From NCBI RefSeq assembly GCF_014636095.1, contig NZ_BMDV01000004.1:248001-312000 (forward strand): a stretch of DNA of 64,000 bases, read 5' to 3'. The stretch is from Acinetobacter modestus (lineage in GTDB: Bacteria; Pseudomonadota; Gammaproteobacteria; Pseudomonadales; Moraxellaceae). How positions within the stretch are numbered: the stretch's first letter is position 1; each line of letters begins with the position of its first letter. Below the pieces are notes generated by a model, which saw only the letters and a list, made by a program, of their open reading frames with translations, did no database searches and was not told where the DNA came from. The position numbers and the translations under genes were made by a program. Shown in pieces: positions 35,156 to 45,666 of this stretch.

Positions 35156-37057
35156 ATGCGTTACCCTGCATGGAAATATTTACTGATCCTTGTGGTACTT
35201 GTGATCAGTACGTTATATGCACTTCCTAGTTTGTATCCAGATGAACCTGCTGTCCAAATTTCAGGCGCTAAAGCAGGCACAAAAATAGATCAAACCATTG
35301 TGCAAAAAGCGGAGCAGATTTTAAAAACTGCCAACATTAGCAGTCACGACAATAGCTTCACCAATAATGCGGCATTATTACGATTAAACTCTTCAGAAGC
35401 ACAGTTAAAAGCCAAAGAAGTGTTGCGCCGTGACTTAGGTGATGACTATGTGGTTGCACTCAACCTTGCACCAACAACACCAGAATGGTTGCGAAAGATT
35501 GGGGCTAAACCGATGAAACTCGGTTTGGACTTACGTGGCGGTGTACATTTCTTGCTTGAAGTCGACATGGATAAAGCGATTGGTCAGCGTATGGAAACAT
35601 CTGCGACTGATTTGCGTCGTCAATTTCGTGACAACAAAATTAAATTTAATAACCTTGCTTTAAGTAATAACACCATTACGATCCAATTTGCTGAAAATGC
35701 AGATCGTGATGCCGCGGCAGATTTTTTACGTCGTAACGGTAATGAGTTTACTCAACAAGCCGTTGCAACGACATCTGGTGCGACTCTAAAACTGAATTAT
35801 ACAGATACTCGTCGTCAAGAAATTCAGTCTTATGCAGTCAACCAAAACTTAACTACACTACGTAATCGTATTAATGAACTTGGTGTAGCAGAAGCATTGG
35901 TACAAACGCAAGGTAGTAACCGTATCGTGGTTGAGCTACCGGGTGTCCAAGATACTGCTGAAGCAAAACGTGTATTAGGTCGTACCGCGAACTTAGAATT
36001 CCGTTTAGTTGCTGACAGTAATGATCAATATATTGATCAATACACTGGCAAATATAATGGCCAACCACTTCCACCGGGTACTGAGGTTTTTGCTTATCAA
36101 TCTCTGGACAGCGGTCGTCAACTTCTTTTACAACGTAATCGTATTTTGACAGGTGAGCGTGTTCAAAATGCAAGCTCTGGTTTTAGTCAAGATTCTGGCG
36201 GCGCTGAAGTAAATATCACCCTAGATACCGCTGGTGGTAAGCTCATGGCAGATGCAACACGTAATGCCGTGGGTAAACGTATGGCGGTATTGTTTATTGA
36301 AAATAAACAAAAGATCTCTTATGTTGCTGATCCTAAGACAGGTGCTCAAACTGAAGTACGTACACCATATACTGAATCTGTGGTCATCAACGCGGCAACA
36401 ATTCAAGCGGTATTGGGCTCACAATTCCGTATCACTGGCTTAGATTCACCTCAAGAGGCAGCAGAACTTGCCTTGATGCTTCGAGCGGGTGCTTTAGCTG
36501 CACCAATGTACTTTGTAGAAGAGCGTGTCGTTGGTCCAAGTCTTGGTCAAGAGAATATTGATAAGGGTGTGTTATCGACTCAAATCGGTTTCTTATTGGT
36601 TGCAATTTGGATGGTTGTTTTCTTCCGTCTCTTTGGCTTAATTGCAAACTTTGCCTTGGTGTTCAACCTTGCCATGATTTTAACTTTCATGTCATGGATT
36701 GGTGCTTCCCTCACCTTACCGGGTATCGCGGGGATCGTCATTGGTATTGGTATGGCGGTTGATGCCAACGTACTGATCTGCGAACGTATCCGAGAAGAAA
36801 TGCTTTGGGGCGCCTCCCCTAAACAAGCAATTGTCGCAGGTTATGATCGTGCCTATAACACCATTTTCGACTCGAACTTAACCACTTTCATCGTGGCATT
36901 TATCTTGTTCGCAATTGGTACAGGCCCAATCAAAGGCTTTGCGGTCACCTTGATGATCGGTATCGTATGTTCAATGTTTACTGCGATTACTGTGACCCGT
37001 GCTGTCGTCCAGCTCATTTATGGCAAACGCCGTAATTTGACTAAGTTGAGTATTTAA
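35156..37057 (+). CDS. secD: Protein translocase subunit SecD
   Basis: 633 aa. N-terminal helix, then a large periplasmic domain with LGLDLRGGVHFLLEVD (D1 motif) near residue 123 and the P1 head region. Five C-terminal helices hold the RND-type motif GIAGIVIGIGMAVDANVLIC with the transport-essential Asp. Works with SecF and YajC, using the proton gradient to complete protein export. The start ATG lies 20 bp after the hairpin; secF follows after 10 bp. Confidence 0.97.
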   Translation: MRYPAWKYLLILVVLVISTLYALPSLYPDEPAVQISGAKAGTKIDQTIVQKAEQILKTANISSHDNSFTNNAALLRLNSSEAQLKAKEVLRRDLGDDYVVALNLAPTTPEWLRKIGAKPMKLGLDLRGGVHFLLEVDMDKAIGQRMETSATDLRRQFRDNKIKFNNLALSNNTITIQFAENADRDAAADFLRRNGNEFTQQAVATTSGATLKLNYTDTRRQEIQSYAVNQNLTTLRNRINELGVAEALVQTQGSNRIVVELPGVQDTAEAKRVLGRTANLEFRLVADSNDQYIDQYTGKYNGQPLPPGTEVFAYQSLDSGRQLLLQRNRILTGERVQNASSGFSQDSGGAEVNITLDTAGGKLMADATRNAVGKRMAVLFIENKQKISYVADPKTGAQTEVRTPYTESVVINAATIQAVLGSQFRITGLDSPQEAAELALMLRAGALAAPMYFVEERVVGPSLGQENIDKGVLSTQIGFLLVAIWMVVFFRLFGLIANFALVFNLAMILTFMSWIGASLTLPGIAGIVIGIGMAVDANVLICERIREEMLWGASPKQAIVAGYDRAYNTIFDSNLTTFIVAFILFAIGTGPIKGFAVTLMIGIVCSMFTAITVTRAVVQLIYGKRRNLTKLSI

Positions 37058-37067
37058 GGAGATTCAC

Positions 37068-38036
37068 ATGACTGATCTGACTCAACAAGACTCAAAACAA
37101 TACGGTCGCCCAGATGATCTAAAAATCATTCCTTTCATGAAGATTGCTAAACCTGCTGCAATCTTCTCGATCTTGATTACCCTTGCGAGCGTTTTCTTTA
37201 TCGTCACAAAAGGGCTGAATCTTGGTTTGGACTTCACTGGAGGTATCTCTGCTGAACTCAACTACAAAGAAGCTGTTCAACCAGCTCAAGTTGCTCAAGC
37301 ACTCGATAAAGCAGGCTTTAAAGATGCCGTTGTACAAACATTAGGAAGTAATAAAGACCTGATTGTACGTATGCCAGTGCAAGAAGATCTTAAAGTTGAA
37401 GATCTGAACGACACCATCACTAAAGCAGTCCAATTGCCAAATAACCAAGCAGAAGTTCATAAAGTTGACTCTGTTGGCGGTCAAGTAGGTAATGAGCTTT
37501 ATATCCGCTCTGCAGGTGCGCTTGCACTTGCTTTGATCTTAATGCTGATCTACGTCACCATTCGTTTCGAGTTTAAACTTGCAATGGGTGCCGTAATCTC
37601 ATTATTTCACGATATTGTAATTATCATCGGAACGTTTGCATTGTTCCAATGGCAATTTGATTTAACCGTGCTTGCAGCAATACTTGCGGTAATGGGTTTC
37701 TCACTCAACGATAACATCGTTGTATCGGATCGTATCCGTGAGAACTTCCGTAAAATTCGTGGAGCAACACCACGTGAAATTGTAGATATCGCATTAACAG
37801 AGACCTTGCGTCGTACGATCCATACCTCAATGACTCTATTACTTGTGGTTCTTGCCATGATGTTCTGGGGAGGTGATGGTTTACATTGGTTCTCAATTGC
37901 AATGTGTGTTGGTATTTTTATTGGTACGTACTCATCTATTTATATTGGTACAGCATTTGCTTTATGGCGTGGTTTAAATCGTCAAGATTTTATTGTCCAA
38001 GTTAAACCTGAATTTGATGAAGAAGAAATTCCTTAA
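37068..38036 (+). CDS. secF: Protein translocase subunit SecF
   Basis: 322 aa with six membrane helices. The first periplasmic segment has NLGLDFTGGISAEL near residue 50. The later helices contain VMGFSLNDNIVVSDRIRENF, the SecF counterpart of the SecD proton-path motif. A GGAG ribosome-binding site lies just after the secD stop. It forms the SecDF complex in the inner membrane; a strong terminator ends the operon. Confidence 0.97.
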   Translation: MTDLTQQDSKQYGRPDDLKIIPFMKIAKPAAIFSILITLASVFFIVTKGLNLGLDFTGGISAELNYKEAVQPAQVAQALDKAGFKDAVVQTLGSNKDLIVRMPVQEDLKVEDLNDTITKAVQLPNNQAEVHKVDSVGGQVGNELYIRSAGALALALILMLIYVTIRFEFKLAMGAVISLFHDIVIIIGTFALFQWQFDLTVLAAILAVMGFSLNDNIVVSDRIRENFRKIRGATPREIVDIALTETLRRTIHTSMTLLLVVLAMMFWGGDGLHWFSIAMCVGIFIGTYSSIYIGTAFALWRGLNRQDFIVQVKPEFDEEEIP

Positions 38037-38062
38037 ATCTGAATCATCGTAAAATTCAAATC

Positions 38063-38091
38063 AAAAAAGCCAGCATAATGCTGGCTTTTTT
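38063..38091. terminator. Bidirectional terminator after secF
   Basis: AAAAAAGCCAGCA and its complement TGCTGGCTTTTTT with a short loop, between the convergent secF and phosphopantetheinyl transferase genes. Confidence 0.92.
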
Positions 38092-38130
38092 GATTAAGAT
38101 TAGAGCACGAGGTTGTACGTTCTTCATTTA

Positions 38131-38793
38131 TCAATGTTGAATAATTTGAATCTGCGGAAATTGAAAACCGCGACAAGACTGCTCTGCACGCCATGCAATA
38201 GTCAGCACGATCTTCTGATTTAAAACAAAATTTTGATAAGCAAATGTTCCAATCAAAGGATGAGTACACATTCCACCATCATTTGATGGATGAACTTGTG
38301 TATTTAAACTATTTAAATCCAGTCTAATTCCAAAACCTGATGCTTTTAAAATTGCTTCCTTAGTCGTCCATACTCTGAGCCAATACTCTGGGTCTTGATC
38401 TTGTTGCAACCATGCTTGATATTCTTCAGGATGAAAGGCATGTTGAGCCAAGGCATCAAAACGAACTTTCCGATCCAGCTCTTCCACATCGACACCAATC
38501 TCTTTCACACGCTCGCTCATCGCCAAAGCATAATATTGTTGACTATGTGAATGATTAAATTCCAATGTATGAGAGCTTAAAAATGGCTTACCATATTCAT
38601 GTTTTGAAAATTGTAAATCATTCGTTAAACACTTTAATTTATTTGCCAGAAGTTGATCCCGATAGGTTTTGATCTGTTTTTTTTTATAATCATTAAACGA
38701 TCTAAAATCTGAGAAATCTGCTTTATCTCTCTCAAGAAGTGGAGCCAAAGCTTGAATATGTATTTCAATTTTACGTGCCACTATCAACTTCAC
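38131..38793 (-). CDS. 4'-phosphopantetheinyl transferase (Sfp type)
   Basis: 220 aa. The two Sfp signatures are IGVDVEEL (about residue 98, the magnesium-binding Asp and Glu) and WTTKEAILKASG (about residue 142). An FNHSHS-like segment at about residue 79 corresponds to the FNxSH motif. It activates carrier proteins of peptide or polyketide synthases, or of secondary fatty-acid systems, by attaching the CoA arm. No carrier-protein genes are nearby, so its client is elsewhere. It stands alone between secF and der. Confidence 0.9.
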   Translation of the reverse strand: MKLIVARKIEIHIQALAPLLERDKADFSDFRSFNDYKKKQIKTYRDQLLANKLKCLTNDLQFSKHEYGKPFLSSHTLEFNHSHSQQYYALAMSERVKEIGVDVEELDRKVRFDALAQHAFHPEEYQAWLQQDQDPEYWLRVWTTKEAILKASGFGIRLDLNSLNTQVHPSNDGGMCTHPLIGTFAYQNFVLNQKIVLTIAWRAEQSCRGFQFPQIQIIQH

Positions 38794-38935
38794 TCAACAA
38801 AACATCGTTCAATATAAACCTGATTGTATAAAAATTTAGAATATTATAATCAAGCTTATTTCTTTTAATCACCTATCTTAAGACTTGATTAACAAGTGAA
38901 TAAGCAACTTATCTCATGAGTCACATTTAAAAGCA

Positions 38936-38966
38936 TAAAAAAACCCAAAACAATGTTTGGGTTTTA
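38936..38966 (-). terminator. Terminator of the der gene cluster
   Basis: AAAACCCAAA and its complement around a short loop, followed on the minus strand by a T-run. It lies just after the der stop. Confidence 0.85.
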
Positions 38967-38980
38967 ACAGCAAAATCAGC

Positions 38981-40390
38981 TTAACGCTTAAATTTTTTCT
39001 CAGCCTTTTTAAACTTCTGTACATAACGACGTTTACGTGCTGCAACACGCTCATCAACTTGAGATTTGCGACCTTCAAATGGGTTTTCTGAAGTTTTAAA
39101 ATCAATACGTACTGGTGTACCTTCCAGCTTGTACACTTTACGGAATACGTTTTCCAAATAACGACGGTAATCAGCAGGTGTTTTGTCTACTTTGTTACCA
39201 TGAATCACGATTGTAGGTGGATTTTGTCCGCCCATATGCGCATAACGCATTTTAATACGCTTACCACTAATCATAGGTGGTTGATGCGCGTCAGTCGCGT
39301 CATTCAAAATCTGCGTTAATTTTGCTGGTGACACTTTTAAATGTGATGAATCATAAGCACGATGGATGGTTGGATATAAATCACCCACACCAGTTCCATG
39401 TAAGGCTGAGATTAAATGTACTTTCGCCCAAGGAATAAAGTCAAAACGGCGATCAACATCAAGCTTACATTGTTTACGATCATATTCAGTCATGTTGTCC
39501 CATTTATTAATGGCAATCACCATGGCACGACCAGCTTCTAACGCATAACCAATCAAATGTAGATCTTGCTCAACGACCCCTTCACGCGCATCAAGCACAA
39601 CAACGATCACGTGAGCATCTTTGATTGCTTGTAATGTTTTCACGATTGAGAACTTCTCAATCATTTCATCAACTTTACCTTTACGACGCACACCCGCTGT
39701 ATCAATCAACGTATATTGACGACCATCACGCTCATAAGGAATATAAATTGAGTCACGCGTAGTACCGGGCTGGTCAAATGCAACTACACGCTCTTCGCCA
39801 AGCAAGCGGTTGACTAAAGTCGACTTACCTACGTTTGGACGACCAATAATCGCCAAACGCAAACCTGTATTTTTGTTATGTTCTTCAGGATTTTCATCTT
39901 CTGGCACTTCAACTAATACTTCCTCAAGCATTTGCTGTACACCGCGACCATGGCTGGCCGCAACTTGAATAGGTTCTCCCATACCAAGTTTATAGAATTC
40001 AACTAACGCGGCTTCTGCATGAACACCATCAACCTTATTGGCAACTAAATAGACTTTCTTACCTAGTGTACGTAATTCACGAGCAATCTGTTCATCTGAT
40101 GCCAATAAACCTGCACGTGCATCCACAACAAAAACAATAATATCTGCTTCATGGATGGCAGTTTTTGACTGCTCCGCCATGTATGAGTCAATACCGCCTT
40201 CATTCTCACCAATACCACCCGTATCAACGACGATGAATGATTTATTTTGATACACCGCATCGCCATATTTGCGGTCACGAGTTAAACCAGCGAAGTCAGC
40301 AACCAAAGCATCACGACTTTTAGTGATTTGGTTAAATAGCGTTGATTTTCCGACGTTTGGACGACCAATAAGCGCAATAACGGGTTTCAT
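38981..40390 (-). CDS. der: Ribosome biogenesis GTPase Der
   Basis: 469 aa with two G domains. The first has [15 protein letters not shown] near residue 8 and NKVDG; the second has [15 protein letters not shown] near residue 183, [10 protein letters not shown] and NKWD. A C-terminal KH-like domain has a strongly basic tail ending [18 protein letters not shown]. Essential for 50S subunit maturation. It is the last gene of a long minus-strand housekeeping cluster starting at ndk/rlmN; the bamB-der order is widely conserved. Confidence 0.98.
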   Translation of the reverse strand: MKPVIALIGRPNVGKSTLFNQITKSRDALVADFAGLTRDRKYGDAVYQNKSFIVVDTGGIGENEGGIDSYMAEQSKTAIHEADIIVFVVDARAGLLASDEQIARELRTLGKKVYLVANKVDGVHAEAALVEFYKLGMGEPIQVAASHGRGVQQMLEEVLVEVPEDENPEEHNKNTGLRLAIIGRPNVGKSTLVNRLLGEERVVAFDQPGTTRDSIYIPYERDGRQYTLIDTAGVRRKGKVDEMIEKFSIVKTLQAIKDAHVIVVVLDAREGVVEQDLHLIGYALEAGRAMVIAINKWDNMTEYDRKQCKLDVDRRFDFIPWAKVHLISALHGTGVGDLYPTIHRAYDSSHLKVSPAKLTQILNDATDAHQPPMISGKRIKMRYAHMGGQNPPTIVIHGNKVDKTPADYRRYLENVFRKVYKLEGTPVRIDFKTSENPFEGRKSQVDERVAARKRRYVQKFKKAEKKFKR

Positions 40391-40477
40391 AAATTAACCT
40401 TAATTCAGACGAGCCATCGTTGATGACATCGTATCAGAAACAGTATGGAAGATTTTGGTGATCAAATAATCACAATA

Positions 40478-40511
40478 AAAATTCGGGGTTTTGTTCAAAC
40501 AAATACCCCGA
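40478..40511 (-). terminator. Probable terminator of bamB
   Basis: CGGGGT/ACCCCG arms with a 15-nt loop; on the minus strand a moderate T-rich tail follows. It lies between bamB and der, so read-through is likely. Confidence 0.55.
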
Positions 40512-40566
40512 TCATTCTTTTATTAGCAATTGCTAATTAAATATTTTACCACAAGCTAAGGCAAAA

Positions 40567-41709
40567 TTAACGATTCTGCCAAATGCTTAATGCACCTTTT
40601 CGAGTTGCAACGTAAAGCTGATTATCAATCACTCGCAATGAACGGACTTCACCACTGGTTTTCGCACGACCAATCAACTTCCCTGTGTTTGGATCAATCA
40701 AATGAATAACTCCATCTAAATCGCCAACCACAAGGTTCTGTCCAAGCATCACAGGATTACTTAATTGACGGTTAAGTAATTCCTCATTCTGCCAAAGAAG
40801 TTCGCCTGTCGCTAAATTATAAGCTTTCAATTTTCCATCTGCAGTCGAGACAAAAGCTTTATCACCTGAAACTTCAGCACTATTGGTACTACTTGCATCT
40901 TCACTCCACACCACACGCTGTGTCGCAAGATCAGTAGTTGTGACTTGCCCTTGGAAACTGGTTGTTACCAAATATTGGCCTGCAACAACTGGGTCACCGA
41001 CAACATCAATCAAACGTTGAATATCCGAACGACCATCGCTTACTGCAACTCGACGTTGGAAACGTGGCACACCACTAATCACATCCAATGCATAAACATA
41101 AGCATTCGCGGATGCAACAACAACAGTGCGTTCATCTAAACGAACGGGTGCAGGTTGACCACGTAAACTAAACTGAACGTTTGGTAATTTATATGCCCAC
41201 ACTTGCTGTCCAGTAACAGCATCATGCGCAAATACAGTACCGTCATTTGCAATCGTAACAACTCGTCCCGATTGAATGAGTGAAGGAGACAAAATCGCAC
41301 CAGATAATTTGGCAGACCATTTCTGGCTACCAGTAGCCTGATCTAAGGCAAATAACTCACCTTTGCGGTTACCAATAACGACAATACCCTCACCCGCTTC
41401 TACACCAGCAGTAAGTTCTTGCTTAGTAACCTTACTTTTCCAAAGACGCTGCTTATCTTTATAAGCAGAAACCTGACCATCTGGATCAATCGCAAAAATT
41501 ACACCGTTATCTGTATCTAACTGCAAGCGCAAAGCTTCTGCTGCATTTGTCGACGAAACACTTTGAGAAAAGACCAGATTTAAGCCTTGCTGTTGCGTAA
41601 TTTTTGGCAACGGATTCGGTTTCACTTCTTTTACTTTATTGGTTGAACATCCAATTAATAAAGCTGAAGCAATTGCAATTGCCAAAGGTAATTTTAGTTT
41701 GTTCTGCAT
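40567..41709 (-). CDS. bamB: Outer membrane assembly lipoprotein BamB
   Basis: 380 aa. The lipoprotein signal has lipobox LLIGC (Cys near residue 21). An eight-bladed PQQ-type beta-propeller follows, visible as repeated GxVxAxDxxTGxxxW-like units such as HDAVTGQQVWAYKL and YNLATGELLWQNEE. It is a periplasmic BamA partner for beta-barrel insertion. Its start overlaps the yfgM stop by one base (TAATG), implying coupled translation. Confidence 0.95.
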   Translation of the reverse strand: MQNKLKLPLAIAIASALLIGCSTNKVKEVKPNPLPKITQQQGLNLVFSQSVSSTNAAEALRLQLDTDNGVIFAIDPDGQVSAYKDKQRLWKSKVTKQELTAGVEAGEGIVVIGNRKGELFALDQATGSQKWSAKLSGAILSPSLIQSGRVVTIANDGTVFAHDAVTGQQVWAYKLPNVQFSLRGQPAPVRLDERTVVVASANAYVYALDVISGVPRFQRRVAVSDGRSDIQRLIDVVGDPVVAGQYLVTTSFQGQVTTTDLATQRVVWSEDASSTNSAEVSGDKAFVSTADGKLKAYNLATGELLWQNEELLNRQLSNPVMLGQNLVVGDLDGVIHLIDPNTGKLIGRAKTSGEVRSLRVIDNQLYVATRKGALSIWQNR

Positions 41710-42407
41710 TAAGACTCATCCACTTTGGTATCTAAGATCGGGCGCTCAATTTCAGGATCATCTACTAAAATACCAACGCTTTCGAGTTTAATTTGTAAAA
41801 GCTGACGCTCTTGTTTACGTTCAATGAGGCTATCCCAAGCACTTTGATATGCTTTTCGCGCCGATGCAGTATCTTTCTTTGCAACAAAAATATCACCACG
41901 TAACTCTTCTGCAGTTGCTTTAAACGCTGGTTCAGTCACGTTTGATAAGGTTTTCAGCGCCTCATCATATTTCTTTTGTGCTAATTGTGAATCCGCTAAA
42001 CGTATTTTTACAATTTGCAGCAAACCCGCATCTTTAACTTTTGAGTTTTCAACTTTCTTTAATGCTTTTTCAGCTGCAGCGTAGTCTTGTTTATCATAAG
42101 CAAGCTTCGCCAAGATAAATTGGGTTTGAATCGCCTGAACCGAGTTAGCATCATCTTTCACAATTTTATCTGCTGCTTCAGATACTGTAGCTAAAGCATT
42201 TGGTTGACCTGATGCAGCCTTAGCTTCGTCCATCAATTTTTGTACTTTCGCCGTTTGGCTCTGTGCCTCAGCTAAATTTTTCTTTTGCCAATATTCCCAT
42301 CCGAAAAAGGCAATCAAGGCAATCAGAATCCCGCTAATCATGGCAGAACCATATTTTTTGCCAAAAGACTTTAATTGGTCGAGTTGTTCTTCATCACTTA
42401 AACTCAT
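41709..42407 (-). CDS. yfgM: YfgM-family tetratricopeptide membrane protein
   Basis: 232 aa. N-terminal cytoplasmic stub, one membrane helix (AMISGILIALIAFFGWEYW, about residues 17-35), then helical repeats in the periplasm ending ILVDDPEIERPILDTKVDES. Orthologues are Sec-translocon-associated ancillary proteins linked to periplasmic chaperones. Placement between hisS and bamB is the conserved context. Confidence 0.9.
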   Translation of the reverse strand: MSLSDEEQLDQLKSFGKKYGSAMISGILIALIAFFGWEYWQKKNLAEAQSQTAKVQKLMDEAKAASGQPNALATVSEAADKIVKDDANSVQAIQTQFILAKLAYDKQDYAAAEKALKKVENSKVKDAGLLQIVKIRLADSQLAQKKYDEALKTLSNVTEPAFKATAEELRGDIFVAKKDTASARKAYQSAWDSLIERKQERQLLQIKLESVGILVDDPEIERPILDTKVDES

Positions 42408-42438
42408 GTGATTGTCCTTTCCCTAAATATTGTGCAAT

Positions 42439-43731
42439 TTATTGTTTAAATTTTTCGATAAAAAAAGATGTCAGCTCAGTTAAAGCGACCTGCGCCTGCT
42501 CACCCGTCGCTAGCTCTTTGACCAAAAGCTGTTGTGATTCCCACTCGCGCTCACCCAAAATCACTGCATAGATTGCACCAGATTGATCAGCCTTTTTCAT
42601 TTGGCTTTTCATACTGCCTTGTGAACCTGTTTTCAGACGAATTGAGCTGTTTGCTGCTTCTAACTGGTCACGGATTTGCTCTGCTAATACTAAAGCTTTA
42701 GCTTGAAATGCAGGCTCAGCCAATAAGAAAACTTCACAATCACGTACTTCTTGGGCTTGTTCAACCTGCTCAAGCAACAACAGTAAACGCTCCATACCCA
42801 TTGCAAAACCAACCGCAGGTACAGATTGATCTGCTTTACCTTTCAGTTGTCCCACCAAGCCATCGTAACGACCGCCAGCACAAACTGTTCCTTGTGAACC
42901 CAACATCGTTGTCGTCCATTCAAATACAGTTTTGTTGTAGTAGTCCAAGCCACGTACTAACTTCTGGTTAATTACAAACTCAACGCCTGCATCAGTGAGG
43001 TACTGTTGTAACTGTTGGAAATGATTAATCGAATCTTCTTTTAAGAAATCATGCAACTTTGGTGCATTTTCTAAAATCTTTTGTGTTGATTCAATTTTAG
43101 AGTCTAAAATACGTAATGGATTAGTACTTAAACGGCGTTGTGAGTCTTCATCTAATGCATCTTTGTGCTGATTTAAAAACTCAACCAAAGCAGCACGATA
43201 TTCGGCACGCTCATCCGTCTCACCTAAAGTATTGAGTTCTAGACGAACATTTGCTGCTACACCCATACGTTTCCATAGGCGAGCCGTCATTAAAATGATT
43301 TCTGCATCAATATCTGGCGTTGCTACACCAAAAGTTTCAACACCAAATTGATGGAACTGGCGATAGCGACCTTTTTGTGGCTTTTCATAGCGGAACATTG
43401 GACCCACATACCAAACACGCGGTGTTGCGCCACGCAATAAGTTATGTTCCAACATCGCACGCACACACCCAGCCGTACCTTCTGGACGCAAAGTTAGCGA
43501 TTCAGGCGGAGTACCTTTATCAAAAAAGGTATACATTTCCTTTTCAACGATATCGGTTGCATCACCAATTGCACGCTTAAACAAACCAGTTTGTTCAACG
43601 ATCGGTAAACGGATTTGTTGATAGCCATAGGCATCCATTAAAGATGCTAATTGTTGTTCCAGACTTCTCCAAGCAGCAGTTTGTGTTGGAAGGGTGTCAT
43701 TAAAACCTTTGATCGCGACAATTGAACTCAT
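42439..43731 (-). CDS. hisS: Histidine-tRNA ligase
   Basis: 430 aa, class II. Motif 2 is [19 protein letters not shown] near residue 113. The histidine-specific motifs [15 protein letters not shown] (near residue 258) and [14 protein letters not shown] are present, and the C-terminal anticodon-binding domain begins near residue 330. [17 protein letters not shown] is the conserved substrate loop. Its start overlaps the ispG stop by 4 bp. Confidence 0.98.
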   Translation of the reverse strand: MSSIVAIKGFNDTLPTQTAAWRSLEQQLASLMDAYGYQQIRLPIVEQTGLFKRAIGDATDIVEKEMYTFFDKGTPPESLTLRPEGTAGCVRAMLEHNLLRGATPRVWYVGPMFRYEKPQKGRYRQFHQFGVETFGVATPDIDAEIILMTARLWKRMGVAANVRLELNTLGETDERAEYRAALVEFLNQHKDALDEDSQRRLSTNPLRILDSKIESTQKILENAPKLHDFLKEDSINHFQQLQQYLTDAGVEFVINQKLVRGLDYYNKTVFEWTTTMLGSQGTVCAGGRYDGLVGQLKGKADQSVPAVGFAMGMERLLLLLEQVEQAQEVRDCEVFLLAEPAFQAKALVLAEQIRDQLEAANSSIRLKTGSQGSMKSQMKKADQSGAIYAVILGEREWESQQLLVKELATGEQAQVALTELTSFFIEKFKQ

Positions 43732-44843
43732 GATGAACTACGAATAATTTCTTTAGATTTAGCTTCTTCAAGCTCTTGAACACGTTGACGAACCATTGTT
43801 TCAATTTCATCAACCAACTGATTTGTGTCAATTAAATGACTTTTTTCACCATTACGATAGACCAGTGAACGTGGTGATGCGCCAACGATACCGATATCCG
43901 CCTCTTTAGCTTCACCAGGACCATTCACTTTACATCCAATCACAGATAAATCCATCGGGGTGCGGATATCTTCTAGCCGCTCTTCCAAAGCCTGCATCAC
44001 TTGAATCACATTAAATTCCTGACGTGAGCAGCTTGGGCAAGCAATAAAGTTAATCCCATTTGAGCGTAAGCCCAACGATTTTAAAATATCAAAACCGATT
44101 TTAATTTCATCCTCAGGTTCAGCCGCGAGCGAAATACGCATGGTATCGCCAATGCCTTCCATCAACAGTCCGCCCAAGGCAATTGCTGATTTGACTGTTC
44201 CAGTACGGTAAATCCCTGCTTCAGTCACACCAAGATGCAGTGGATTATCTATCTGTTGAGACAGCAAACGATAGGCATCCATAGTTAAAAACACATTCGA
44301 TGCTTTAACACTGACTTTAAACTCATGGAAATCTAAACGGTCGAGAATATCGATATGACGCATCGCTGACTCAAGTAAGGCCTGCCCTGTCGGCTCACCA
44401 TATTTTACTTGTAAGTCTTTTTCCAGAGAACCTGCATTCACACCGATACGAATCGAAATACCATGATGTTTTGCCGCAGCAACGACTTCACGTACTTTCT
44501 GATCCGAACCAATATTACCTGGATTAATGCGCAAACAATCTGCGCCATAGTCTGCAACTGCTAAAGCAATACGATGATCAAAGTGAATATCAGCAACCAA
44601 TGGTACAGAGACTCGTTTTCGAATTGCCCCAAAAGCTTCTGCTGCTTCCATTGACGGTACAGAAACACGCATGATATCCGCACCTGCATCTGCACAGCGC
44701 TGGATTTGCGCTACAGTTGCATCCACATCACAGGTTTCAGTATTGGTCATACTTTGAACACTGATCGGGGCATCACCACCGACATACACTGAACCAACAC
44801 GAATTTTACGTGTTGGACGGCGTTTAATTGGATTCACAATCAT
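43728..44843 (-). CDS. ispG: 4-hydroxy-3-methylbut-2-enyl-diphosphate synthase
   Basis: 371 aa iron-sulfur enzyme of the MEP isoprenoid pathway. [17 protein letters not shown] is the family N-terminus, and [20 protein letters not shown] is in the TIM-barrel domain. Cluster cysteines are in [12 protein letters not shown] and in the later [12 protein letters not shown]. It precedes hisS by translational overlap and follows rodZ after 22 bp, the usual arrangement. Confidence 0.97.
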   Translation of the reverse strand: MIVNPIKRRPTRKIRVGSVYVGGDAPISVQSMTNTETCDVDATVAQIQRCADAGADIMRVSVPSMEAAEAFGAIRKRVSVPLVADIHFDHRIALAVADYGADCLRINPGNIGSDQKVREVVAAAKHHGISIRIGVNAGSLEKDLQVKYGEPTGQALLESAMRHIDILDRLDFHEFKVSVKASNVFLTMDAYRLLSQQIDNPLHLGVTEAGIYRTGTVKSAIALGGLLMEGIGDTMRISLAAEPEDEIKIGFDILKSLGLRSNGINFIACPSCSRQEFNVIQVMQALEERLEDIRTPMDLSVIGCKVNGPGEAKEADIGIVGASPRSLVYRNGEKSHLIDTNQLVDEIETMVRQRVQELEEAKSKEIIRSSS

Positions 44844-44865
44844 CGTATAGCTCTACTCTTTGGCA

Positions 44866-45666
44866 TTAACGAGACAAACGGAATTCTGCTTTTCCATTAA
44901 CCGTATATGGAGACAAAGATATTTGCTCCTGATTCAAGGTCAAGGATACAGCTGTTGCATCATCTAAACGAATTTGGAATGGTGATTCACCACTCAAAGT
45001 TAATGTAGATGCTTGACGACCTGTTGCCAATACTTTACCTGTTGCATCAACAATATGCACAGATGTTGGTCGACTAAAGTTCAAAACTAATTGATCGCCA
45101 GAAGTTGCGCTCGTTGCCGTTCCCATCGGTATAATTTCGACATCAGAACTTTTTGCTTTCGGCGCTTCAACTTCAGCATCATCTTTGTGGCTAGATGTCC
45201 AATTTTGTACAGCCATCACTGCCAACCAACCTAAAACTAAAACAGCAGCTAAAATAGCAATACGCTTCAACCATTTACGGTTACGTACACTTTTCGAACC
45301 AGATAGTTTACCCATGATCTTGATAGGAGAATTATTCAAGGCATGGTTTGCTTTAAGGCCCGTATCATTAACATAAATTTCATCAAAACGCTGAATAATC
45401 ACACTTGCGTCTGCATTTAAATATTTTGCATAAGCTCGATAGTAACCTTTGATAAAGGTCGCCTCAGGTAATGATTTATAGTCATCTTGCTCTAATGCCG
45501 TTAATGTTTTAACGGGCATATTCAATACGCTTGCAATTTCTTCAAGTTCTTTCTTTTGTGCAATACGAATTTGACGCAAATACTCACCAGGTCGTTGAAT
45601 ATTTCCTAACGTTGACGATGGCGAGGTTGAGCCAGTTGGCTGATGTGAATTTGGATTTATTTCCAT
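44866..45666 (-). CDS. rodZ: Cytoskeleton protein RodZ
   Basis: 266 aa. The N-terminal cytoplasmic helix-turn-helix domain (about residues 25-95, with GEYLRQIRIAQKKELEEIA) would contact MreB. A single membrane helix follows (IAILAAVLVLGWLAVMAVQ, about residue 135), then a periplasmic DUF4115 domain. It helps maintain rod shape. Its ATG lies inside the last codons of pilW (10-bp overlap), as in other gamma-proteobacteria. Confidence 0.93.
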   Translation of the reverse strand: MEINPNSHQPTGSTSPSSTLGNIQRPGEYLRQIRIAQKKELEEIASVLNMPVKTLTALEQDDYKSLPEATFIKGYYRAYAKYLNADASVIIQRFDEIYVNDTGLKANHALNNSPIKIMGKLSGSKSVRNRKWLKRIAILAAVLVLGWLAVMAVQNWTSSHKDDAEVEAPKAKSSDVEIIPMGTATSATSGDQLVLNFSRPTSVHIVDATGKVLATGRQASTLTLSGESPFQIRLDDATAVSLTLNQEQISLSPYTVNGKAEFRLSR

